Source: BPGL01 sp035463115 (lineage in GTDB: Bacteria > Actinomycetota > UBA4738 > HRBIN12). From it: a DNA stretch of 8,269 bases. Within the stretch, counting starts at the first letter, position 1. Every line of letters starts with the position of its first letter. The DNA lies in the NCBI GenBank assembly GCA_035463115.1, contig DATHTO010000014.1:1-8269 (forward strand), read 5' to 3'. The notes under the pieces were generated by a model, which worked only from the letters and a program-made list of their open reading frames with translations, searched no databases and had not been told where the DNA came from. This document shows, piece by piece, positions 1-7,083 of this stretch. The position numbers and the translations under genes are program-made.

Positions 1-1224
1 TTCACGATCACGTCCCAGGAGCTCGAGGGCGCGTTCGCCGAGGGGATGGGGTTCGACGGCTCGTCGATCGAGGGCTTCAGCCGGATCCAGGAGTCCGACA
101 TGGTCGCGATCCCCGATCCCTCGACGTTCCAGGTCATCCCGTGGAAGACCGAACATCCGGTCGCCCGGATGTTCTGCGACGTCTTCACCCCCGGCGGAAC
201 GCCGTTCGACGGGGATCCGCGGTTCGTCCTGAAGCGTCAGCTGCGCCGCGCGTCGGATCTCGGCTACACGTTCTACGTCGGGCCGGAGCTCGAGTTCTTC
301 TACTTCAAGAGCGTCGACGATCCGACGTTCCTCGACCAGGGCGGGTACTTCGACGAGACGCCGCTCGACGTCGCCACCGACTACCGCAAGCGCACGGTGC
401 AGTACCTCGAGTCGATGGGCATCCCGGTCGAGTACGTGCACCACGAGGTCGCGCCGAGCCAGCACGAGATCGACCTGCGGTACACCGACGCGCTCTCGAT
501 GGCCGACAACGTGATGGCGTACCGCCTCACCGTGAAGGAGGTCGCGCACGAGTTCGGCATCTACGCGACGTTCATGCCGAAGCCGGTCGCGGGCGTGAAC
601 GGCAGCGGGATGCACACGCACATGTCGCTGTTCGAGGGCGACCGGAATGCCTTCTTCGACGCGACCGACGAGTACCACCTCGCGAAGACGGCGAAGGCGT
701 TCATCGCCGGCCTGCTCGAGCACGCGCCGGGGATCACGCTCGTCACGAACCAGTGGGTGAACTCGTACAAGCGGCTGGTGCCGGGCTTCGAGGCGCCCGT
801 GCACGTGTGCTGGGCGCGTCGGAACCGCAGCGCCTTGGTGCGGGTCCCGATGTACAAGCCGGGCAAGGAAACCGCGACGCGGATCGAGTACCGCTCCCCC
901 GACCCGGCGTGCAACCCGTACCTGGCGTTCGCCGCGATGCTGGCAGCCGGCCTCGACGGCATCGAGCGGGAGCTCGAGCTGCCGCCGGAGGCCTCGAACA
1001 ACATCTTCGAGATGACGGAGGAGGAGCGCGAGGCAGCCGGGATCCGCGGGCTGCCGGAAGACCTCCACGACGCGATCGGCCTCGCGGAACACAGCGAGGT
1101 ACTCCGGGAGGCCCTCGGTGACCACGTGCACGAGTTCCTGATCAGGAACAAGCGCGCCGAGTGGGACGGCTACAAGGCCTACGTGACCCCGTACGAGCGC
1201 GAGCGGTACCTCGGGATCCTCTGA
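1..1224 (+). CDS. glnA: Glutamine synthetase, type I-alpha (5' truncated by window edge)
   Basis: Glutamine synthetase joins ammonia to glutamate using ATP, in the cytoplasm, as a dodecamer. The frame is open from base 1, so the ATG at 46 is an internal Met and the true start lies upstream; compared with Bacillus GlnA about 35 residues are missing. Counting from base 1 as codon 1, I see GFDGSSIEGF (17-26), the metal-binding GPELEFF (94-100), HHEVAP with HEID (147-158), NGSGMHTH (200-207), NRSALVRVP (275-283), RIEYRSPDP (294-302) and the end YERERYLGIL. There is no extra insertion of the beta subclass. The adenylylation tyrosine region reads NIFEMTEEER (334-343), with Phe where the modified Tyr would sit, so GlnE-type control is not expected. 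The Arg of GFSRIQESD (codon 28) matches Bacillus Arg62, which is involved in feedback inhibition. This is a confident family call. Confidence 0.97.
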   Translation, partial: FTITSQELEGAFAEGMGFDGSSIEGFSRIQESDMVAIPDPSTFQVIPWKTEHPVARMFCDVFTPGGTPFDGDPRFVLKRQLRRASDLGYTFYVGPELEFFYFKSVDDPTFLDQGGYFDETPLDVATDYRKRTVQYLESMGIPVEYVHHEVAPSQHEIDLRYTDALSMADNVMAYRLTVKEVAHEFGIYATFMPKPVAGVNGSGMHTHMSLFEGDRNAFFDATDEYHLAKTAKAFIAGLLEHAPGITLVTNQWVNSYKRLVPGFEAPVHVCWARRNRSALVRVPMYKPGKETATRIEYRSPDPACNPYLAFAAMLAAGLDGIERELELPPEASNNIFEMTEEEREAAGIRGLPEDLHDAIGLAEHSEVLREALGDHVHEFLIRNKRAEWDGYKAYVTPYERERYLGIL

Positions 1225-1256
1225 CCGACCCCCATCGGACCCACATCCGAGGGCTA

Positions 1257-1286
1257 TTGACCTACTGCGAAAGCCGACGCTAGGGT
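1257..1286 (+). promoter_or_regulatory. Sigma-70-type promoter for the secreted Ig-like protein
   Basis: TTGACC at 1257-1262 and TAGGGT at 1281-1286 are separated by 18 nt. This is a good match to the vegetative consensus and lies in the 108-nt gap after glnA. It gives the downstream gene its own promoter, with a leader of roughly 40 nt that carries a Shine-Dalgarno. I found it by eye; no start site is known. Confidence 0.6.
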
Positions 1287-1318
1287 CAGGGGTTCACTCG
1301 TCCGGTGTCGCCCGAGCC

Positions 1319-1325
1319 AGGAGGG
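1319..1325 (+). promoter_or_regulatory. Shine-Dalgarno deciding the GTG start at 1333
   Basis: AGGAGGG ends 7 nt before the GTG at 1333. The strength and spacing fix this GTG as the start, and translation from it at once gives a basic stretch followed by a hydrophobic core, as expected for a signal peptide. Confidence 0.75.
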
Positions 1326-1332
1326 TTCCCCC

Positions 1333-2637
1333 GTGCAGGCCAGACGCAAACTCATCTTCGCGACCCTCGCGGTCGGGATCGTCCTCTCGGCCACCGCCCT
1401 TCCCGGGCTGGCGGCGAAACCGCAACCGGAGAAGACCTTCAAGGTCGACATCACGCCGACGAGTGCGCCTGCCGGCGCATCGGCGACGTTCACGGCGAAG
1501 TTCACGAACATCACGCCGGGCAACTCGAACTTCAACTCGGTGCAGCTCACCGCCCCGGCCGGGTCGACGGTTTCAGGCGTCGTCGTGACCGGGTCGAACA
1601 CGAACGCCTCCGCGCAGGTGTCGATCGACGGGCGCGTCGTAACGGTGACCGGACTCGATCCCGTCAAGTCGAACCAGTTCGTCCAGCTCGCCGTCACACT
1701 GACGACGCCGTCGGCGACCGGCTGCACGGGGGTCACAGGCTCGTGGACCGCCGAGGCCTGGACGGGCAGCAACACATCGGGCAACACCTTCAGGCTTGCT
1801 CAGAGCAGCGGCCTCTCGACGAACTTCACCGTCTCGTGCACCCTGCGGTTCGTCCAGGGCGGAGCACCGACCGGCGCCATCGAGGACACCGCCATCACCG
1901 GTACCGACGGAGGTGCCGTGAGGGTGGAGCTCCTGAACGGCACGAGCCGTGACACGTCGTTCTCGGGGTCGGTGTCGATCGTCGTCGTGACCCCCTCCGG
2001 TGCCACGCTCAACGGCACCACGACCACGAACGCGGTGAACGGAGTGGCGACGTTCAGCAACCTGTCCATCTCGTCGGCGGGCGAGTACACGCTGAAGGCG
2101 ACGTCGGGAACCCTCGAAACCGCACCGGTGACGATCCGGATCTACGAGAAGGGGATCGCCTGCGGCGAGGATGATTCGGCATCCGGCGGCGGCACGTCCG
2201 TGACGATCGAGCGCCCGTCCGTGGCCGACGAGACCGGCGACGCGTGCGAGGTCCGTATCCCGTATTCGCTCGACGTGTCGAGCGATGGCCGCACCGTCAC
2301 GCTCCGCAAGGACGACCCCACCTCGCAGCTCGAGGAAGCGCGCTTCATCGTCGAGATCGCGTGGGTGGCCGAACCCGCCAGCTACCCGGGCACCGGTCGG
2401 ACGACGACGTTCGACCTCGACTTCGACGGCACGGCCGACGGGACCCCCGGGATCTGCGAGAAGGTCGGCGGCCAGACGCAGTACCCGACGAACCCGGGGC
2501 CGAACGGCTTCTACCCCGCAGCCGGTGCGGACTTCCCCTGGTGCGTCGCCGGGGTGTCGATCCTTCCGGCCGAAGGCGGGAAGCAGCAGGTGACGGAGAC
2601 GTTCTGGGGTTCCGGCGACCCCGCGATCAAGCGATAG
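1333..2637 (+). CDS. Secreted Ig-like (beta-sandwich) protein of unknown function
   Basis: This 434-residue protein starts at GTG with a strong Shine-Dalgarno. Residues 1-28 form a Sec signal peptide: basic MQARRK, a hydrophobic core, and likely cleavage near GLAA. Residues about 36-170 are Thr/Ser/Asn-rich beta structure resembling bacterial surface repeat domains, with TVTGLDPVKSNQFVQLAVT in the middle. Residues about 171-270 look like a bacterial Ig-like domain, including NAVNGVATFSNLSISSAGEYTLKATSG. Residues about 285-434 form a third domain that I do not recognise; it contains DLDFDGTADG (361-370), a possible calcium loop. The six cysteines (131, 169, 277, 305, 375, 404) could make three disulfides outside the cell. 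There is no LPXTG motif, lipobox or C-terminal membrane segment, so it is probably released or loosely bound. Adhesion or matrix binding is possible, but no function can be assigned. Confidence 0.85.
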   Translation: MQARRKLIFATLAVGIVLSATALPGLAAKPQPEKTFKVDITPTSAPAGASATFTAKFTNITPGNSNFNSVQLTAPAGSTVSGVVVTGSNTNASAQVSIDGRVVTVTGLDPVKSNQFVQLAVTLTTPSATGCTGVTGSWTAEAWTGSNTSGNTFRLAQSSGLSTNFTVSCTLRFVQGGAPTGAIEDTAITGTDGGAVRVELLNGTSRDTSFSGSVSIVVVTPSGATLNGTTTTNAVNGVATFSNLSISSAGEYTLKATSGTLETAPVTIRIYEKGIACGEDDSASGGGTSVTIERPSVADETGDACEVRIPYSLDVSSDGRTVTLRKDDPTSQLEEARFIVEIAWVAEPASYPGTGRTTTFDLDFDGTADGTPGICEKVGGQTQYPTNPGPNGFYPAAGADFPWCVAGVSILPAEGGKQQVTETFWGSGDPAIKR

Positions 2638-2646
2638 CCGGTCGGG

Positions 2647-5600
2647 TCACGTGGGTGCCGTCGGTGGCGACGGCACCCACGTCACGCCCAATCGCGTGAA
2701 CGTGGCGTCGGCCATCCCACTGCGGTCGGCCTCGACCGAGGCGCCTCCCTCGCGGGCGAGGAGCTCGAACGCGCGAACGGTGAGCGCGGCCTCGTAGTCG
2801 GCGCCCCGCTCCGTCGCGACCGCGAGGCTCGCCTCGAGGTCGTCGCGAGCGCCAGCCAGGTCGCCGAGCTGGAGCCGGGCATACCCACGCGCTCGATAGA
2901 GGATCGGCTCGACCTGCGGTGAACCTCCGATCGATCCCGCGCGGGCGAACGCGGCGTCGACCGCCTCGACCGCCTCGATCGGCCGTCCTTGCAAGACCGC
3001 GTCTTCCGCGAGCCGTCCGAGCGTCGCGACCTCCTCCAGCTGGTCGCCCCCTTCGCGGACCATCGCGAGCGCGTCGTCGAGGTGTTCACGCGCCTCGTCG
3101 TGCCGGCCGAGCCGCGACTCGATGCGTCCGAGGACGCTCACCGTGAACGCGAGCATGTACCGGTAGCGCGACGTTCGGAAGATCCGGATCGCCTCGCGCG
3201 CGAGGGCCTCGGCCTCGACGAGTTGCCCCTGGTCGGCCAGGATCTCAGCGATGTTCGCCGTGCCGATCGCTGCGCTGACCACGTCACCGGCACGCATCTG
3301 CATGTCGCGGCTGCGCTCGTAAAGCTCGACCGCGTCGCTCCACCGACCGTCCCAGTACGCGAACGCACCGAGCATGTTGTAGGTGTCTCCCTGCCTGGAC
3401 AGGTCGCCGAGCTGGTCGTACAGCGACAGGATCTCGTCGGCGTGCGTCGCCAGTTCGGGCCGGCCGAGCTCCAGGTTCGCCCAGTCCGAGACGTAGAGAG
3501 CGTGAGCGAGCGCGTCTTTCTCCCCCGCCGCCGTCGCGTCCACGATCGCCCGCTCGCACCAGCGGACGGCGTCGCGGAACCGACCCTGCGAGATCCGGAT
3601 GGCGCCGTACCACGCATGGATCTGGGCACGGACGGCTCTCGCCTCCACGTCGTCGAGGCTTCCGACCAACGACGCGGCGCGGGATAGCCACCGCAGGCCC
3701 TGCGACGAACGACCCGTCGTGTCTTCGATCCGGGCTTGCTTCAGCATGAGTCGTGCTCGGCACGTGGGGACGTCACACAGCTGACGCGCCTGCGCGAAGG
3801 CCTGCCCGGCCTCCCGGTAGAGCCCCGCCCGTTCACGAACCTCGCCCAGGGCCTCGTACGTCTCGAGGCGTTCGGAACCCGTGACCGTCGGAAGATCGCG
3901 CGCCGCGTCGAGGGCGCGCTCGTAGAAGGTCGCCGCGTCGACGTTCGCGTAGATCGCCGCCGCACGAAGCGCGGCCACGCGGGAGTATCGCCACGCGCGC
4001 GCGTGATCGCGTGCGCGGAGGAAATGGAGCGAGAGGATCTCGGCCTCGTCGCCAGGGTCGGTCGCGAAGCGCTCGATCGACTCTCCGACCGCCGCGTGGA
4101 GGTCACGCCGACGCCGGAACGACAGCCCCTCGTACGCCACGGCCCTCGCGGTCTCGTTCCGGAAGCGAAGCGTGTCCGCACGATCCCACTCGAGGAACGT
4201 CTCGAGGTACCGCCAGACGTCCCGTGAGATGTCGCCGAGCTCGTACGCGAGCACCACGCGGGCGAGGCCCTCCGAGAACGTGTCGCCGAGGACCGAGGCG
4301 TACCGCAGCAGCTGTCGATCCGCGGGCCGCAGCGCATCGATCTGCGCCGTCACCAGCTCCTCGATCGATCCCGGCAGCGCATCGAGGTCGCCGCCCTGGC
4401 GCACGGCGATCAGGAGCTCCGTCAGGAACATCGGATTGCCGCCGGACCGCTGCACGAGATCCCGAACGCGGTGAGGCGGTAGCGCGTCGTCCTCGGCGGC
4501 CGCCGCCAGCGCCTGTTCGGCCTCGCTGCGTGCGAGCGGCTCGAGGGCGAGCGTCGTGACGTTCTCGGCGTCCTCGCCCCTGAAGCCGGCGGCGGCGGGT
4601 CGACGCGTGACGACCACGAGCCAGGGCCCCTGCTCGATGTTGAGCGCGAGGCGCCGCAGGAGATCCGCGGACGCCTCGTCCATCCAGTGGGCGTCCTCGA
4701 TCGTGACCAGGGCCGGCCGAGGCAAGACCGCGGCGAGCAGCTCTCCGGTGACCTCCTCGATCCGCTGACGACGGAACCGGTCATCCAGGGCGGCCGTGCG
4801 TTCGTTGTCCTCGATCGAGATGTCGAGGGGCGTCCGCAGGAGCGGGATCCACGGCTCGAGATGCGGAACGAGCTCCTCGACGACCTGGCGGACCCTCTCC
4901 GCCACCGCCTGCGCATCGTCGCTCGCTCGGATCTCGAGCGCCTCGCGGAGCGGCCGTTTGAACGCCGCGTACGGCGTCGAGGCACCGTAGAGCTGACAGT
5001 GGATCGTCCACACCGAGAATCCCTCGGCTCGCGTCACGGTCTCCTCGGTGAGCCGCGTCTTGCCGAGCCCGGCGTCACCGACGACGTCCAGCACCCGCCC
5101 GTGCCCCGATCGGGCCGCGTCGATCGCCTCTTCGATCGAGGAAAGCTCCTTCGCACGGCCGGCGAGGGGAAGACGAGCGGCGCGCGCCTCGACGGAGACG
5201 GAATCGGCCACCACGTCGCCGAGCTCGTACGCGACGACGGGTTGCGACTTCCCCTTGACCATGAAGGGTTCGAGCTCCCGCGTGACGAACGCGAGCCGGG
5301 AACGGGCGAGCACGTCGCCGGTGACCAGCACCTGCCCCGGCTCGGCCTTGCCCATCACGCGGGCCGCGAGGTTCACGGCGTCGCCCATCACCGTGAAGGT
5401 CCGGCGGTACGAGGGACCGATCTCACCCACGAAGACGTGGCCGCGGTGCACGCCGGTCCTGAGCGGGATCATCCGGTGGGTCGATGCGATGTCGCGGAGC
5501 GCGATCAGGAGGCGCTCCTCGTCGTTCCCCGCGGCCCTGGGGGCGCCGGCCGTCAGGATGATCTTCCCGCCGTCGTGATCGACGTCGGTCCCGAGGAAGC

Positions 5601-6489
5601 AGACCTCGTTCGCGTCGACCGCCGCCTGCACGTCGCGGACGAGGCGATCGAGTTCGACCGCGAACGCCGCGGTCCCTTCGCGCTGGATCAGATCGTCGGT
5701 TCCGTCGAAGTGGAGGAAGGCGACCGCCACCTGTCGATGTTCGGGCTCCGACGCCGCGAACAGCAGAGACTCGCGCATCCCCACCGGAACGCTCCGTCGG
5801 AGCAGTTCGTCGTCGACGCTCGGCACGTCCGAGACGAGCCCCCCCGCCTCGCCTCTGGGAGCCGATCGCAACAGCCATCCCGTTTCCTTCGCGAGCCCGA
5901 CGCATCCGGGGGGAACCAGCGACGCCGTCGTCGAGCTGATCACGATCTCGCCTGCGTCGGCGGTCCCCTCCATCGAGACGACTTCGCTGGCGCCCGGCCC
6001 GGTCACGATCAGCTCCCGGTGAGAATCGCCGACGAGGAACAGATGGAACCGACCGGTGTGCACGCCGACCGACATCCGCAGGGTCACGCGACCGCCCGTC
6101 GTCTCGAGACGACCGACCTCCCGCAGCCGCAGTCGCATCCCTGCCGCCGCGCGGCACGCCCGCGCCGCGTGCTCCTCCGGCGATCCGTTCGCGAACAGCA
6201 GCAACAGCGCGTCGCCGCCGAACTTCAGCAGGCTGCCGTCCTCGTCGTACGCGATACGGAGCAGCTCAGAGAAGCAGTGGTTGATGGCGTCGGCCATCTC
6301 CTCACCGCCGATCTTGCCGTGCCGCGCGAGCTTCTCCGACAGCTTCGTGAACCCGGAGATGTCGACGAACACCATGGAACCGTCGACCTCGAGATGCGTC
6401 GCCGCTGGATGTTCGGCGAGCCAGCCCAGCGTCACGCGAGGCAGGAACGGCTGGAGCCGCTCACGGACGGACGAGACGGTGCTGGTCAC
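2647..6489 (-). CDS. sAC-like double class III nucleotidyl cyclase with P-loop ATPase and TPR array
   Basis: This 1280-residue cytoplasmic signalling protein probably makes cAMP from ATP. Domains in order: cyclase 1 (about 38-190), cyclase 2 (about 250-422), AAA/ORC-like ATPase (about 440-640) with Walker A GDAGLGKT (471-478) and Walker B ALVTIEDAHWMD (593-604), a linker, then about nine or ten TPR-like repeats of roughly 40 residues (870-1245). Cyclase 1 keeps both metal aspartates (D43 in FVDISGFT, D93 in KFGGD) and K89, but has Ser168 and Ser172 where Asn and Arg belong. Cyclase 2 has His260 for the first Asp and Gly for the second, but keeps Thr366, Asn373 and Arg377 in TVMGDAVNLAAR. Together they could form one site, as in mammalian soluble adenylyl cyclase. 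There is no membrane segment and no C-terminal LuxR helix-turn-helix. GTG is the start: an in-frame TAG lies 9 nt upstream, and LQPFLPRVTLGWL precedes domain 1 as in related proteins. Nucleotide product and trigger are unproven. Confidence 0.92.
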   Translation of the reverse strand: MTSTVSSVRERLQPFLPRVTLGWLAEHPAATHLEVDGSMVFVDISGFTKLSEKLARHGKIGGEEMADAINHCFSELLRIAYDEDGSLLKFGGDALLLLFANGSPEEHAARACRAAAGMRLRLREVGRLETTGGRVTLRMSVGVHTGRFHLFLVGDSHRELIVTGPGASEVVSMEGTADAGEIVISSTTASLVPPGCVGLAKETGWLLRSAPRGEAGGLVSDVPSVDDELLRRSVPVGMRESLLFAASEPEHRQVAVAFLHFDGTDDLIQREGTAAFAVELDRLVRDVQAAVDANEVCFLGTDVDHDGGKIILTAGAPRAAGNDEERLLIALRDIASTHRMIPLRTGVHRGHVFVGEIGPSYRRTFTVMGDAVNLAARVMGKAEPGQVLVTGDVLARSRLAFVTRELEPFMVKGKSQPVVAYELGDVVADSVSVEARAARLPLAGRAKELSSIEEAIDAARSGHGRVLDVVGDAGLGKTRLTEETVTRAEGFSVWTIHCQLYGASTPYAAFKRPLREALEIRASDDAQAVAERVRQVVEELVPHLEPWIPLLRTPLDISIEDNERTAALDDRFRRQRIEEVTGELLAAVLPRPALVTIEDAHWMDEASADLLRRLALNIEQGPWLVVVTRRPAAAGFRGEDAENVTTLALEPLARSEAEQALAAAAEDDALPPHRVRDLVQRSGGNPMFLTELLIAVRQGGDLDALPGSIEELVTAQIDALRPADRQLLRYASVLGDTFSEGLARVVLAYELGDISRDVWRYLETFLEWDRADTLRFRNETARAVAYEGLSFRRRRDLHAAVGESIERFATDPGDEAEILSLHFLRARDHARAWRYSRVAALRAAAIYANVDAATFYERALDAARDLPTVTGSERLETYEALGEVRERAGLYREAGQAFAQARQLCDVPTCRARLMLKQARIEDTTGRSSQGLRWLSRAASLVGSLDDVEARAVRAQIHAWYGAIRISQGRFRDAVRWCERAIVDATAAGEKDALAHALYVSDWANLELGRPELATHADEILSLYDQLGDLSRQGDTYNMLGAFAYWDGRWSDAVELYERSRDMQMRAGDVVSAAIGTANIAEILADQGQLVEAEALAREAIRIFRTSRYRYMLAFTVSVLGRIESRLGRHDEAREHLDDALAMVREGGDQLEEVATLGRLAEDAVLQGRPIEAVEAVDAAFARAGSIGGSPQVEPILYRARGYARLQLGDLAGARDDLEASLAVATERGADYEAALTVRAFELLAREGGASVEADRSGMADATFTRLGVTWVPSPPTAPT
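2649..2682. terminator. Bidirectional hairpin terminator between convergent genes
   Basis: A perfect 14-bp inverted repeat (2649-2662 pairs with 2669-2682) encloses a 6-nt loop, GGTGGC. It begins 12 nt after the stop of the secreted protein gene and covers the last codons and stop of the convergent cyclase gene, whose stop is at 2647-2649. There is no T-run on either side, as is common for hairpin terminators in GC-rich actinobacteria. The position between two convergent genes, with stops only 9 nt apart, supports a shared terminator. Confidence 0.7.
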
Positions 6490-6495
6490 CCGATG

Positions 6496-6501
6496 AAGCT
6501 A
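6496..6501 (-). promoter_or_regulatory. Candidate -10 box for leaderless transcription of the cyclase gene
   Basis: On the minus strand TAGCTT is followed by 6 nt and then the GTG start at 6489. No Shine-Dalgarno is present. A TANNNT box 6-7 nt before a start codon is the usual arrangement of actinobacterial leaderless genes. No convincing -35 is seen, so read-through from the cupredoxin gene upstream remains possible. Confidence 0.35.
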
Positions 6502-6521
6502 GCTGACGGCGCCGGTCTCCG

Positions 6522-6542
6522 CGACGGCCGCATGGTCCGTCG
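6522..6542 (-). terminator. Weak hairpin between cupredoxin and cyclase genes
   Basis: CGACGG and CCGTCG pair across a 9-nt loop, starting 6 nt downstream of the cupredoxin stop. The stem is only 6 bp and has no T-run. It could attenuate or end the cupredoxin transcript before the cyclase gene, but a stem this short is also expected by chance in GC-rich DNA. Confidence 0.2.
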
Positions 6543-6548
6543 GAAACG

Positions 6549-6917
6549 TCAGCCGACGACGACCCTTCCGCACATCCCGCTGCAGGCGCCGTTCGCCACG
6601 GTGGAGTGCAACGTGCAGCGGTACCGGTAGGTCCCAGCCTTGCCGAACGTGAAGGCGGTCGTTCCGCCGGGGCCGATGTTGCCCGTCTTCTTGCTCCAGT
6701 TCTTGCTCGTCGCCGTCACGTTGTGCGTGCCGTCGACCATCTTCCAGACGACGCGTGAGCCGGTGGCCACCGACACCGTCTTCGGCTTCCAGCGGAACCC
6801 GTCGTCGGTGAGCCTCGCGCGGACCCGGAAGGTCGCCGCCGAGGCGACCGATCCCAGCAGCAGCACGGCGACGAGCACCAACGTGACGGACGCCACGGAG
6901 CGCGATCGGACGGTCAC
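6549..6917 (-). CDS. Secreted cupredoxin (plastocyanin-like blue copper protein)
   Basis: This 122-residue protein has a Sec signal peptide (hydrophobic 9-24, cleavage likely after ASA at 25-27), so the mature protein is about 95 residues and outside the membrane. The single domain fits a type 1 copper fold: His65 in DGTHNV, then YRYRC (97-101), His104 and Met115 before the last strand GRVVV, matching the His, Cys, His, Met ligand set. Such proteins usually carry electrons or bind copper. The Cys-to-Met loop is longer than the short CxxHPGM form common in small cupredoxins, and Cys112 and Cys116 flank Met115, perhaps as a disulfide. There is no lipobox. The GTG start has a purine-rich Shine-Dalgarno. 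The gene lies 59 nt upstream of the cyclase gene on the same strand, so co-transcription is possible. The electron partner is unknown. Confidence 0.85.
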   Translation of the reverse strand: MTVRSRSVASVTLVLVAVLLLGSVASAATFRVRARLTDDGFRWKPKTVSVATGSRVVWKMVDGTHNVTATSKNWSKKTGNIGPGGTTAFTFGKAGTYRYRCTLHSTVANGACSGMCGRVVVG

Positions 6918-6920
6918 GGT

Positions 6921-6931
6921 CCCTCCCCCCT
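6921..6931 (-). promoter_or_regulatory. Shine-Dalgarno for the cupredoxin GTG start
   Basis: AGGGGGGAGGG on the minus strand ends 3 nt before the GTG at 6917, with its GGAGG core 4 nt away. Spacing is rather short, but the signal is strong and supports this GTG, from which a proper signal peptide is read. Confidence 0.5.
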
Positions 6932-6948
6932 GGACGGTCGTTCGGCGG

Positions 6949-6978
6949 GTGATACGCGGAGGCGTGCGGGCAGGTTCA
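6949..6978 (-). promoter_or_regulatory. Weak candidate promoter for the cupredoxin gene
   Basis: On the minus strand TGAACC (6978-6973) and TATCAC (6954-6949) are separated by 18 nt. The spacing equals that of the two better promoters in the window, but the -10 lacks the final T. It lies in the 166-nt divergent gap shared with the hemerythrin-like gene. Confidence 0.22.
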
Positions 6979-7047
6979 GCCGCGCCCGGCGGTCCATCCC
7001 TGCCGCAGCGGCGATCGATCCGACCGGGGACGCGCCGGAACGTCTAT

Positions 7048-7077
7048 TTGCCCACCCCCGCACCGCTCGGCTAGCGT
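7048..7077 (+). promoter_or_regulatory. Promoter for leaderless transcription of the hemerythrin-like gene
   Basis: TTGCCC (7048-7053) and TAGCGT (7072-7077) are 18 nt apart, and the -10 box is followed by exactly 6 nt before the ATG at 7084. There is no Shine-Dalgarno upstream of that ATG. Transcription would start at or next to the start codon. Confidence 0.55.
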
Positions 7078-7083
7078 GCCGGC

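Noticed and set aside
141..1121. Second plus-strand frame inside glnA
   Set aside because: Its product is Arg/Ala/Gly-rich and without motifs, while the overlapping frame encodes glutamine synthetase.
1235..1250. Hairpin TCGGA/TCCGA after glnA as a terminator
   Set aside because: A 5-bp stem with a 6-nt loop and no T-run is too weak to call.
1333..2637. Cell-wall anchoring or lipoprotein nature of the secreted protein
   Set aside because: There is no LPXTG, no C-terminal hydrophobic segment and no lipobox cysteine after the signal peptide.
2648..2653. CACGTG palindrome as a regulator site
   Set aside because: It is part of the terminator stem and far from any promoter.
4687..6630. A 647-codon plus-strand open frame antisense to the cyclase gene
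   Set aside because: It is Arg/Asp/His-rich with no domain and is explained by GC-rich codon bias opposite a real gene whose motifs are clear.
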